A program made the translations under genes and the position numbers. 64,000 nt of DNA from Acholoe squamosa (Eukaryota > Annelida > Polychaeta > Phyllodocida > Polynoidae): contig OX439044.1 of NCBI GenBank assembly GCA_949317995.1, forward strand, positions 23,384,733-23,448,732, given 5' to 3'. The notes beneath the pieces were generated by a model. The model was not told the DNA's origin. It ran no database searches and saw only the letters and a program-made list of their open reading frames with translations. Positions 42,185 to 51,160 of the stretch are shown here, piece after piece. Positions within the stretch are counted from its first letter, which is position 1. Each line of letters starts with the position of its first letter.

Positions 42185-45025
42185 ATGCTAGAAGTATTAA
42201 AAAAAAAAGAAAAAATAGATGAATTCAAAGCAAGGTTTTCCAATACATGTGTCAATTTTATTACAATTACAGAAACTTGGTTTACTTCACTAGACAGTTC
42301 CCACTCATACAATATAAATGGATTTAAGCTGTTCAGGTCTGATAGACAATGGTCGGATGATGTTAATTATGATAGGCCAAAAAAAGGTGGTGGCTTGGGT
42401 ATTTATGTTAATAATAATTTTCACTGTTCTACATCGTTATTGATTAAGTATAATTATTCAAACAGTGCCATTGAGACGTTCTGTGTTGTACTAACTGATA
42501 AAAAAGGTAAAAACAAAATTATTTGTATGGTCTACAGACCTCCAAAGGGCAACATGGAAACTTTCTACAATGTACTAGAGACTATTGTTTGTGAATTAAC
42601 AATTAAGGCCAGGAATAATTTCTTTGTTTTGGGTGATTTTAACATAGATCTCCTTGATCCAAACCTTAAAAATTTAAGTTGTAGGCTTACAAATACAATG
42701 CTTCAATATGGACTAATAAATTGGGTCAAAGGGGTCACTAGAGAATCACAAAGGAATGGAGATAAAAACTCCTGTCTCGATTTAATATTCACTAATAATA
42801 CTCATATATTGAATACTATTAATATACCTTTTGACCTAAGTGATCACCATATTGTTGGTGGTATTATGGATGTAAATGATGAGAATCCTATATCAGCAAG
42901 CTTTAAGGGTCGTTCTATGAAAAATTTTAACAAAGATGATTTATTAAACAAATTTCTGGATAATAATTGGGATGAATTTTTTAATTGCCATGATGTCGAA
43001 TTTTTATGGTCATATTATATTAATACAATTGAATGTATTCTTGATGAAATGTGTCCTATAAGAAATTTTAATATTAAAAAACCTAAAGATTGTTGGGTTA
43101 CTGCTGATCTCCTGGATGACATAGCTGAAAAAGACCGGTTGCTAGCTAGATTTTGGAAAACTCATAATCTTTTAGATAAATTAGCTGCCAAAGAGGCAAG
43201 GATTAATATTAGCAAAAAAATTACTTCAACCAGGGAAAATTTTGTTAAGAATATTACAGAAGAATTTAAAAATGACCCTGTCAGATTCTGGAGAGAAATT
43301 TCAAAGATTTTACCTTCAAAGAAAAATGATATTTCAATGATACAATTGTTTAATGAAGAAGGAGAATCTATTTCTAGTCGAAATCTTCCTGATTACATCA
43401 ATGGTTATTTTGCTAATATTGGAAAAAGTCTAGCTAGAAATCTTAATGATGTGTGGTCTTATGATGGTGTATATAATAATGATTGTATTTTGGATAACTT
43501 GAGCACTAGTGAAGAAGAAATTGAATATTTTATTGATGATATTTGTACTACAAAATCATCAGCTATTGAGGGAATAAGTTCTAGCATATTAAAAACGGTC
43601 TTCAAAAACTCATTGAGGCATCTCAAGCACATATTTAATACCTCGTTAAGGACTAGTAAAGTTCCTCTTGAATGGAAAATAGCTAAGGTTATACCTATAC
43701 CTAAAGGAGGTGATGATAAATCTGTCTCTAATCTTAGACCTCTATCACTTCTATCTCTACCAAGTAAAATTTTAGAAAAAATTGTTCATAGGAAAATTAT
43801 TAACTTTCTTGAAGATAATAATTTATTATCATTAAATCAATTTGGCTATAGGAAAAATAAATCCACTATAGACTCGGTAGGTAAATTAACAGATGAAATT
43901 TTAATTAACAAAAATTATGGGCAAAATTCATTGGTTACATTTTTTGATCTCAAAAAGGCATTTGACACAGTTAATCATCAAATTTTGATAGAAACATTGC
44001 AGTATCTAGGTATCAAAGGTGATATACTAAACTGGATCAAAGTTAATTTAAGTGACAGATATCAATACACCTCTATTAATGGTATAAATTCAGATAAAGA
44101 GGCAATAGAATGTGGAGTGCCTCAAGGCTCTATATTAGGACCAATACTTTTTTTGATATACATTAATGATGTACAATTTGTTTGCAAAAATTCAAATATT
44201 TACTTATTTGCTGATGATACAGCAATTACTACAAGTTGTAAAAATGAAGGATTGGCATTATATAACATGCAAAAAGATGTAGATGCTTTTGTAAGTTGGT
44301 GTGACAAAAACAAACTCACTGTTAATATAGAAAAAACTAAATTTATGGGTTTTGGTCATAATAAATGCCTCCCAAATATAAATATAAATATCAGAAATAT
44401 TCCAATAAAGAGAGTACATAGTTATAAATACTTGGGAGTATTATTAGATCCAACTTTGAATTACAATATTTTTCTAAAAAATCAAATGAAAACTATTGCT
44501 TATCGTACATACCAACTTGCAAAAATAGCTAGGTTTTTAAGGACGGAGAATTTAATCAGAATCTACAAGGTCTATATCTTGCCTATCTTTGATTATGGTG
44601 ATATTTTATATGATAAATCAAATGTCGTTAATTTAGACAAACTGCAAAGAATGCAGAATAGAGCTATTAAAATTTGTATGAAAGTCAACTATCTTACAGC
44701 TACAAATTTTATACATCATGAATCTAAAATAAGTTTTTTAAAAGATAGGAGAAATTCTTATTTATGCATTGAAGGATTTAAAAGAGCAGAAAATAATTCT
44801 AATCTAAAAAATATTAATAAAAAATTAAGATTTAATAAAGGTAAGATACTCTCTAATCATATACCTAAATGTGAAATGTATAAAAGAAGTGTTCAATACA
44901 ATGCTTCAGTCATTTGGAACAGCCTGCCATACAAAAAATGTTGTATTGATAGTATTTCAAAGTTTAGGTCTCTTTTAAGAAGAGAGCTAAAAGAATTTCT
45001 ACCTTCAATAGAAGACATAACATAA
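42185..45025 (+). CDS. LINE ORF2p: apurinic-type endonuclease and reverse transcriptase
   Basis: The open frame is 946 codons. The endonuclease shows TETWF, VYRPPKGN, GDFNIDLLD and SDHHIV, the acid and His residues of APE-type nucleases that nick the target. RT has VIPIPKGGDDKSVSNLRPLS, FFDLKKAFDTVNH near residue 585, GVPQGSILGP near 643 and the catalytic FADD near 674; a CR1/L2-like C-terminal region ends at 946. The true start lies upstream: bases about 42141-42198 encode FLIFNARSI, the endonuclease first strand with its Asn, in the -1 frame. The two are separated by a run of ten A (42199-42208). One base difference in that run would restore the frame, so this could be a real frameshift or a consensus error. 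Confidence 0.9.
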   Translation: MLEVLKKKEKIDEFKARFSNTCVNFITITETWFTSLDSSHSYNINGFKLFRSDRQWSDDVNYDRPKKGGGLGIYVNNNFHCSTSLLIKYNYSNSAIETFCVVLTDKKGKNKIICMVYRPPKGNMETFYNVLETIVCELTIKARNNFFVLGDFNIDLLDPNLKNLSCRLTNTMLQYGLINWVKGVTRESQRNGDKNSCLDLIFTNNTHILNTINIPFDLSDHHIVGGIMDVNDENPISASFKGRSMKNFNKDDLLNKFLDNNWDEFFNCHDVEFLWSYYINTIECILDEMCPIRNFNIKKPKDCWVTADLLDDIAEKDRLLARFWKTHNLLDKLAAKEARINISKKITSTRENFVKNITEEFKNDPVRFWREISKILPSKKNDISMIQLFNEEGESISSRNLPDYINGYFANIGKSLARNLNDVWSYDGVYNNDCILDNLSTSEEEIEYFIDDICTTKSSAIEGISSSILKTVFKNSLRHLKHIFNTSLRTSKVPLEWKIAKVIPIPKGGDDKSVSNLRPLSLLSLPSKILEKIVHRKIINFLEDNNLLSLNQFGYRKNKSTIDSVGKLTDEILINKNYGQNSLVTFFDLKKAFDTVNHQILIETLQYLGIKGDILNWIKVNLSDRYQYTSINGINSDKEAIECGVPQGSILGPILFLIYINDVQFVCKNSNIYLFADDTAITTSCKNEGLALYNMQKDVDAFVSWCDKNKLTVNIEKTKFMGFGHNKCLPNININIRNIPIKRVHSYKYLGVLLDPTLNYNIFLKNQMKTIAYRTYQLAKIARFLRTENLIRIYKVYILPIFDYGDILYDKSNVVNLDKLQRMQNRAIKICMKVNYLTATNFIHHESKISFLKDRRNSYLCIEGFKRAENNSNLKNINKKLRFNKGKILSNHIPKCEMYKRSVQYNASVIWNSLPYKKCCIDSISKFRSLLRRELKEFLPSIEDIT

Positions 45026-45356
45026 TTACTATTTCTTAGATACACTTATATTCTAAGTGTCTATTTGGTCATTTATGGGGTTATAATATTGCCAATATTT
45101 CTAAAACCATTTACAACAATTATTGTAACGCTATTCTTTTGACTATGTCATACTTATGTAAATGTATTTCTAATCTCAAACATTTGTCATTGCTTGCAAT
45201 AATCATATCTATTACCTATCCTTCCTTGTATTGTCCTGTATGTCCTTTTATTCAATTTTGTATTTTAGGTATTTATATAACTACTTGTGGAATACATGGT
45301 GGCCAACTAAAACTAATTTATTAAGCGGCAGCCATTTTGTCTCAGTATTATTAAAT
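45026..45356 (+). other. LINE 3' untranslated region, first part
   Basis: AT-rich noncoding sequence up to the TRIM insertion; it resumes at 46064 and ends with the TTTGAA tail. Confidence 0.6.
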
Positions 45357-45576
45357 TGTAGGGGCAGTAATTCCCTGTACTCGGTGGCAGACCCCCAGGG
45401 GCGGGTCTCCGGGTAATCACTGCCCCCTAGTGTGTATCATATCGATCCAGGTGTGGATGGAAGGTGGAAATGTCAGGCCAGGGGAAGTAGCTCAGAGGAA
45501 GAGCAGCCGCTTCGAAGTTGGAGGGCCCCGGGTTCGAGTCCCGGTTTCTCCAAGAACATTTTCACCGACCTCTACA
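45357..45576 (+). repeat. left LTR of the TRIM
   Basis: 220 bp, TGTAG...CTACA termini; contains the tRNA-like sequence at 45481-45552. No TATA box or AATAAA was seen, so transcription from the internal Pol III boxes is possible. Confidence 0.9.
45481..45552 (+). other. 72-nt tRNA-like sequence in left LTR
   Basis: It folds on the tRNA plan: acceptor GGGGAAG with TTTCTCC (G-U pairs allowed), D arm GCTC/GAGC, T arm CCGGG/CCCGG with loop TTCGAGT, discriminator A. The anticodon stem GCCGC/TTGGA pairs at only three of five positions, and the loop would give CGA. The body resembles tRNA-Ala more than tRNA-Ser. A- and B-box promoter words are present. I do not call it a functional tRNA. Confidence 0.7.
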
Positions 45577-45577
45577 G

Positions 45578-45591
45578 TGGTGGAGAAACCG
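45578..45591 (+). promoter_or_regulatory. primer-binding site of the TRIM
   Basis: TGGTGGAGAAACCG is the complement of CGGTTTCTCCA plus CCA. CGGTTTCTCCA is precisely the 3' end of the tRNA-like sequence inside the element's own LTR. Confidence 0.8.
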
Positions 45592-45831
45592 AGCATCCTA
45601 ATACAATCAGATTGAAGATATGTGTGCCTGCTCATGTCTTAACACAATCATGGATTGAGGACTCGGGAACTGGGCCGATATGATACAGATGACGCTTCGA
45701 CCAATCCGGTAATTGTACTGGTACATCCACTGGGAAGTCAGGAGTGCCCTAACACTGCTTGATAAAGCCTCAATTTCCAGGTAACTGGTTTGAGGGGGAA
45801 TGCCTGGTGCTGGTGGATGGTGGTTGAAGCT

Positions 45832-45843
45832 GATGGGGAGGAG
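45832..45843 (+). promoter_or_regulatory. polypurine tract of the TRIM
   Basis: GATGGGGAGGAG directly abuts the right LTR. Confidence 0.8.
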
Positions 45844-46063
45844 TGTAGGGGCAGTAATTCCCTGTACTCGGTGGCAGACCCCCAGGGGCGGGTCTCCGGG
45901 TAATCACTGCCCCCTAGTGTGTATCATATCGATCCAGGTGTGGATGGAAGGTGGAAATGTCAGGCCAGGGGAAGTAGCTCAGAGGAAGAGCAGCCGCTTC
46001 GAAGTTGGAGGGCCCCGGGTTCGAGTCCCGGTTTCTCCAAGAACATTTTCACCGACCTCTACA
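45844..46063 (+). repeat. right LTR of the TRIM
   Basis: 220 bp, no difference seen from the left LTR. Confidence 0.9.
45968..46039 (+). other. 72-nt tRNA-like sequence in right LTR
   Basis: Same sequence and fold as 45481-45552. Confidence 0.7.
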
Positions 46064-46281
46064 AAATCATAGAATATACTATTATAACTCTTTTTTTTAT
46101 ATAACTTGTAATTATTTTCTAACTATTATGTGTATATAATATATTATAAATCATTGTAAATATTACTATAATGGTTAATATTACCTCATTATGAAAATTT
46201 GTTGACAATGATCTATATTGTGCTAATTGTATTATGACTTGAGACAATAAATTACTTTGAATTTGAATTTGAATTTGAATT

Positions 46282-46763
46282 TTTCTCCATATGCAATACT
46301 ACTATATGTCTATATGAAAACTCCAGTTTTGGTGAAATCTGATAAACTTTTAATAGACCAATCATTTGTGTATGGTCAGAAATCTTCATTTCTGGACAGA
46401 TAATATCTAATTGCATCCTTCTAGAGGATTAAATTGACATAAAATATGTCCAGGATAACATGTTCTGTCAGTTTCTCATGGAATTCTCCCTTATCCAGCA
46501 ACTTTATGGCTGTTCAGAAACCGGTCAGAAATCTTCCGGTCAGAAAAATTCACAATTAGAATTGCACCACAGTGGTGAGACATAGCCGTATACATATCCA
46601 CTGCATATGGCTTTATAATTATTCTCTAATAATACACATCTATTTCTGATGGCATATAAAATCGAATTTTTAAGTACATGATCCATGCTTATACATGTAA
46701 TATATGTCAGCATTCTATATAGTTTGTACGAAGTTCTGGTTCTTTCTTCATGATCTCATTGCA
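46282..46763. other. noncoding sequence
   Basis: No gene recognised. It lies between the LINE tail and the pogo-type pseudogene. Confidence 0.45.
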
Positions 46764-48187
46764 TTTACAGTCCAGCCTTTACAAAACTTTCCATGATCAG
46801 GTCCGTCTTCTCCGCAATCACATTGTGGGCATCAATGATCCACTGGGCATGCTTTGGTTTGATCACTGACAAGCGGAGATCAATTCTCATAGATGACACA
46901 TTGGCCATCTCCTGCATGTGATTCATCACTTCACCTGAGTACCACTGATAAAACTCCCCTTCAAGGCGTCCTTAAAGGCTTTGTTTACCAACAGATCCAG
47001 GGGCTGAAGTTTGTCTGTACAGGCTGCTGGTATATACACGAGAACAAAGCCTGCATCTTTCAACTTCTGCTTGACTGTACCAACACGATCAAGGAAAAGA
47101 AGCCCTTTTTGCTCTAGGTTTCCCAGCCTGGGCCTGCCTGATTCTATGTAGGGGTGTAGTACTTTATCCACATATCTCAGCATGGTTTCTTCAGTAGACC
47201 AGTGTGACTCATTAAAAGTCAGGTCCCATCCATCAGGAAACACGACATTCTTGGGCAGGCTGCGTTCTGTTTTCCCTCCATAGATCAGCTGAGGGGGAAG
47301 GGTCTTTCCATCCTTGGTAATCCCTAGAAGAGCCGTTATCTGCCTCTTATCCTTCATTCCAGTAATGTTGACTTGAGAAGCACCAGCCTGCTCTAGAGTC
47401 CAGTCACCACCAGGGACTAGAGAACACCCTGTTTGGTCGATGTTGATAACCAGCTCGTAAGGAACACTGTGGTCCTTCACAGCATCGTTGTACCTCTCCA
47501 GGTGTGCATCCTTGATGGCCTCGTAGTCATAGGCCCCCTCTTGGTACCCTTGGTGCCTTTTCTCTTCACAAAGTTCATGCGCCGGAGGAGGGACTGGGCA
47601 TACCCCTTACTGATATCAATGGAACCGCCATACTGGAGAAGGAGCTTCTTATTCTTCTTGGTGATGATCCCTTCTGCTGCAGCCATTATGATCCTTGCAT
47701 TGATCACACCACCACCCTCACGGACAGTTCTTATCCATGTCTGGATCTGAGAATTAAGGTCACTACCTACGAGTAGAGGTCTCCAACATTTCTGTTTAGA
47801 GAGAGCTGTAGGCAGGACCCCATTCAGGTTTTGTAGGGAGAGGTACTTTGACTCCTATAGCCACACTGTACTCTCGTTGACATTATGGCCCAGCTGAGTG
47901 GTGTATTTTCTAGCTGTCCTCCTGATGCCATTGTCTATAGCATCTTTGGCAATCTTGGCACGAAGTTCATCACTGTAGTGGCCATATGAGTCTCTTTTTC
48001 GTTTTCTTGAAGAGGAGACTGATAGCATATGTTTAACTTGATCATTTGCTGCCTGGAATGACTGGGCCTCTGCCAAAGTGGCAGCAGAACGAGGATCAGA
48101 AAGGCCAGGAACTGTAGAAGCTTTACAGGATTTTAACCACTGTATGAGAGTCATGACTGCAGGTATGATTCTGCCTGAGGGATCCAT
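46764..48187 (-). pseudogene. pogo/Tigger-type DDE transposase (CENP-B-like), disrupted
   Basis: Minus-strand segments in order. 47855-48187: basic SRKRKRD, then a Psq-type HTH with ELRAKIAKDAI and IRRTARKY. 47477-47707: the CENPB-type HTH with GGSIDISKGYAQSLLRRM. 46926-47480: the DDE_1 core with VINIDQTG, LLFLDRVG and LQPLDLLVNKAF, which hold the three acidic residues. The C-terminus, VMNHMQEMANVSS to ESFVKAGL, ends at 46766. Breaks are a TAG at about 47855 in phase with both flanks, a shift in a G run near 47537, and a shift in a G run near 46954. Two of the three breaks lie in G homopolymers. Terminal inverted repeats were not found, so this could be a transposon relic or a decayed domesticated gene. 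Confidence 0.82.
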
Positions 48188-48256
48188 GAAATAAATAGCA
48201 ACAAAAGCCCCCTTCCCCAGTATGCATTAGTGTATAATGCTTACTGTTCAACATGA

Positions 48257-48413
48257 ACCAGAAAGTGCTGACGATGTGTGTGGTGCACATATGTGCGGGC
48301 ACTGACACATTCCTCTACGAATTGTGTAATGTAGTTCTCGCCATGAATATGACCTTAGTTGTCGAAATGGCGTTAAACATCTATTACTCACTCACTCACC
48401 AGAAAGTGCTGAC
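48257..48413 (+). mobile_element. SINE-like insertion with 16-bp target duplication
   Basis: A 125-bp insert (48273-48397) ends in a CTCA run. ACCAGAAAGTGCTGAC flanks it exactly at 48257-48272 and 48398-48413. It shares GCGGGCACTGACACATTCCT with the insertion at 12497, and both end in GTTAAACA/GTAAAACA-type sequence plus a four-base microsatellite, suggesting one SINE family. Confidence 0.88.
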
Positions 48414-48589
48414 AGGTCTGCTCACCTACACTTCACCTGCAACATCATACTAACACCCTGTACTGGCAGTGTACCCGGGATGACGGAACGTGCAGGCAGG
48501 GTGGCGGAGGGGGTGGGGGTGGGAGCAGGTGCGTGAAAGTATGATTGCGCGGAAACGTCCAACTATGCTAGGTGCGCAAAAGTTTAGCT

Positions 48590-48910
48590 GTGTCAAGTTT
48601 TCTACGTTTACAGTATGTGGTCCTCGAAGGAAACTGTAGGTGTAATATGTGATCCTCAAAGGGATAAATCTATAGGTGCAATATGTGGTCCTCAAAGGGT
48701 TAAACTAGGTGCAATTTATGGTCTTCAAGGGATTAAACCTGTGGTTGTTAAAACTAGGTGTAGTATGTAGTCTTCACAAGGTTAAAAATGTCAATATATG
48801 GTCCTCAAAGGGCTAAGACTGTAGGTGTAATATGTGTTCCTCAAAGGGCTAAATCTATAGGTGCGATATATGGTCCTCAAAGGGTTAAAGCTAAAACTAG
48901 GTGCAATATT
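48590..48910. repeat. GGTCCTCAAAGGGTTAAAAC satellite, array 1
   Basis: About eight diverged copies of a 35-45-bp unit with TGTGGTCCTCAAAGGGTTAA and ACTAGGTGCAATAT. The same satellite recurs at 54680-55560. Confidence 0.88.
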
Positions 48911-49139
48911 CATGTCATGGCTGATATGAATGTCACTATAGATTAGTACTAGAAACGCCGTATTCAGTGTGGGGCATTGAATACAATATGTCCATGGCTG
49001 GTGATCACGTCACATGCAGAGTAGATATTCTCATGTTTCCACCCAGCAAATTGTCGTGACTCCTCGTCAACCTGTGTGAAGTGGCTCACACATGTCGCTA
49101 GATGGAACACGACGTCGCTATAGCACAAGATCACCAGGA

Positions 49140-49640
49140 ATAGCAATGGTGGTGATCACAATGGCCTCACCTCAGATGGTGAGGATGGTGATCACTCATC
49201 CTCACCAGGAATGGCGACATGAGTGATCACTCATCCTCACCACAGATGGCGACATGAGTGATCACTCATCCTCACCACGGATGGCGACATGAGTGATCAC
49301 TCACTTCGCTAGATGAGACGCACGCCACGTCATAACGCACGTTCACCACGGATGGCAAGGATTGTGATCACTCACACTCACGGGGGATGGTCACTCAGGT
49401 GATCACTCACCTCGCTAGATGAAACGCGTACCTTGTGATAGCACAGGTTCACCACAGATGGTGAGGATCTTGATCACCCACACTCACCAGGGATGGCGAC
49501 ACGAGTGATCACTCACCTCGCTAGATGAAACGCGCACCACCTCATAGCTCAGGTTCACCATGGATGGTGAGAGTGGTGATCACTCAGACACACCAGTGGT
49601 GGCGACGCTGGTGATCACTCATCTTGTTAGATGAAAAGCT
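49140..49640. repeat. tandem repeats with the TGATCACTCA palindromic core
   Basis: Copies of a unit with ATGGCGACATGAGTGATCACTCA and CTCACC, plus longer variants with CGCTAGATGAAACGCGCACC. The core palindrome GTGATCAC recurs about ten times. Written as the 20-base core: GCGACATGAGTGATCACTCA. Confidence 0.85.
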
Positions 49641-49999
49641 CATGATCATCGACATTGGTAATCATGCAGCCTCACATCTGCCAGATCAAAGTATGTTTTG
49701 CCAGAGAAGGTATTGCCATATGTATCTTCCCTCTAACCACAGACAAGGTGTTCATGTAGATATTTCCCTGTGTATTTTTCCTGTAACCAGAGAAAAGGTG
49801 TTTATGGATAGTTGCTTTCATTTAAGATACCTCTATCTAAATTTAATTGATATTTTCTCTTTATAATCTTGTTTGATTCAACTCTGAAGTATTACATGGA
49901 AATCAGTGTGAAACAAAGCACATTTGATACGTATGGGACTTATACTTCATGCCCACACTTCCTAGATAGGCTACATGTTGAACAGTGGTGCTGTCTCAA

Positions 50000-50745
50000 C
50001 AACTTTGGCAATGGTGGTGATAAGTTGCCATTCTGAGTGAGAGTGAGTGACAGATGATGCAATCCTCAGAGAGCATTGACTTGGAGTGACACAAATTCAC
50101 GCATTGAGTGAGACCAATGTTGGCAATGGTGGTGATAAGTCGCCATTTTGTGTGAGGGTTGATGACAGTGGCACACACTCACACAGCGAGTGACATCCAT
50201 GTCAGTGATGGTGGTGATAAGTCGCCATTTTGAGAGAAGATTAACTAGGAGTGACACAAACTCACACAGTGAGTGAGAGCCATGTGGCAATGCACATGAA
50301 AAGTCGCCATTCTGAGTGAGAGTTGACAGACAGTGGCACATATTGACGGAGTGAGTGAGATCCATGTTGGCAATGGTGGTGATAAGCTGCCATTCTGAGT
50401 GAGAGTTGACTGGGAGTGGCGCATACTCACGCAGGGAGTGAGATTCATATTAGCGATGTAGGTGATAAACCGCCATTCTGAGTGAGAACTGACTGGAAGT
50501 GGCACATAATCACACAGTGAGTCAGATCCATGTTGGCAATGGTTGTGATAAGCCGCCATTCTGAGTGAGAGTTGACAGGCAGTGGCACATGCTCACACGG
50601 TGAGTTAGATCCATGTTGGTGATGGTGGTGATAAGTCACCATGCTTTGTGAGGGGTGACAAGGGGTGGCACATACTCACGCATTGAGTGAGATCATGTTG
50701 GCGACTGTTGTGATAAATCGCCATGCCATGTGAGACTGACACACA
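50000..50745. repeat. about 85-bp tandem array with GTGGTGATAAGTCGCCATT
   Basis: About nine copies of a unit containing GTGGTGATAAGTCGCCATTC, GAGTGAGAGTTGACAGGCAG and TCACACAGTGAGTGAGATCC. ORFs on the minus strand here are repeat translations. Confidence 0.9.
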
Positions 50746-50925
50746 GTGGTGAAAGATGACGCAAAGAGTTATCACTCAAAAAGGAGTCACCATTGATGAC
50801 CAATCATGGTGACAGATAACGACAATTTGCTGGGCATTATCTAAATGCTTCCAAAACCTGTGTAGCCATGACATAAATGCAAATGTCAACTCCCATTACA
50901 TATATTCTTAACAATTTCCCCTCTC

Positions 50926-51160
50926 TGGGGCTGGTCGCATTCCACTCAGCCATATAATGGCTTCGTGGAATTCCGCTGAACAAGATCTCGAGAATGGCTC
51001 AGGAATTTCTCAAGTCCCGACTTGTGAATACAACATGTATTGAGAATGTGATTGTATCCTGGAAATGTGGACACACCATAACATCTTATACTCGAGAAAG
51101 TTCTCCAGACTAGTACTCAAGAATGGCTCAGGAATTTCTCAAGCCCCAACTTGTGAATAC
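50926..51160. repeat. left arm of a long inverted repeat, with 130-bp units
   Basis: The unit GAATGGCTCAGGAATTTCTC...TGTGAATACAACATG occurs at 50990-51119 and again from 51120. A diverged third copy is at 52870-52990. An inverted copy lies at about 53960-54125, so the whole looks like one element with long inverted ends. Confidence 0.7.

Larger units (their letters stand above)
45357..46063 (+). mobile_element. TRIM: 707-bp noncoding LTR element with tRNA-like LTRs
   Basis: Two 220-bp direct repeats (45357-45576 and 45844-46063) that look identical by eye start TGTAGGGGCAG and end ACCTCTACA. Between them are 267 bases with no ORF. One base after the left repeat comes TGGTGGAGAAACCG, a primer-binding site. 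Directly before the right repeat is GATGGGGAGGAG, a purine tract. AAAT flanks both ends (45353-45356 and 46064-46067). These are all the landmarks of an LTR retrotransposon without genes. The near identity of the LTRs and its place inside the LINE show a recent insertion that must use proteins of another element. Confidence 0.9.
39000..46281 (+). mobile_element. near full-length LINE 1 of this window, CR1/L2-like
   Basis: Plus-strand LINE with ORF1 (39157-40527), a middle ORF (40823-41635), ORF2 (42185-45025) and a 3' untranslated region ending in ATTACTTTGAA/TTTGAA repeats at about 46250-46281. A TRIM is inserted in the 3' region at 45357-46063. The 5' end is not fixed; about 39000 is a guess. 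ORF1 and most of ORF2 are open, so the copy is young relative to its neighbours. Apurinic-type endonuclease plus RT and a hexamer tail fit the CR1/L2/Jockey group. Confidence 0.85.

Noticed and set aside
45481..46039. Two tRNA genes (CGA anticodon)
   Set aside because: The anticodon stem pairs poorly, the body does not fit tRNA-Ser, and both copies are inside LTRs; called tRNA-like instead.
50066..50642. Overlapping minus ORFs with HHHCQ-type repeats
   Set aside because: Translations of the 85-bp tandem array.
48590..50760. CRISPR-like array
   Set aside because: Units are contiguous, diverged satellites without unique spacers or cas genes, in an animal genome.
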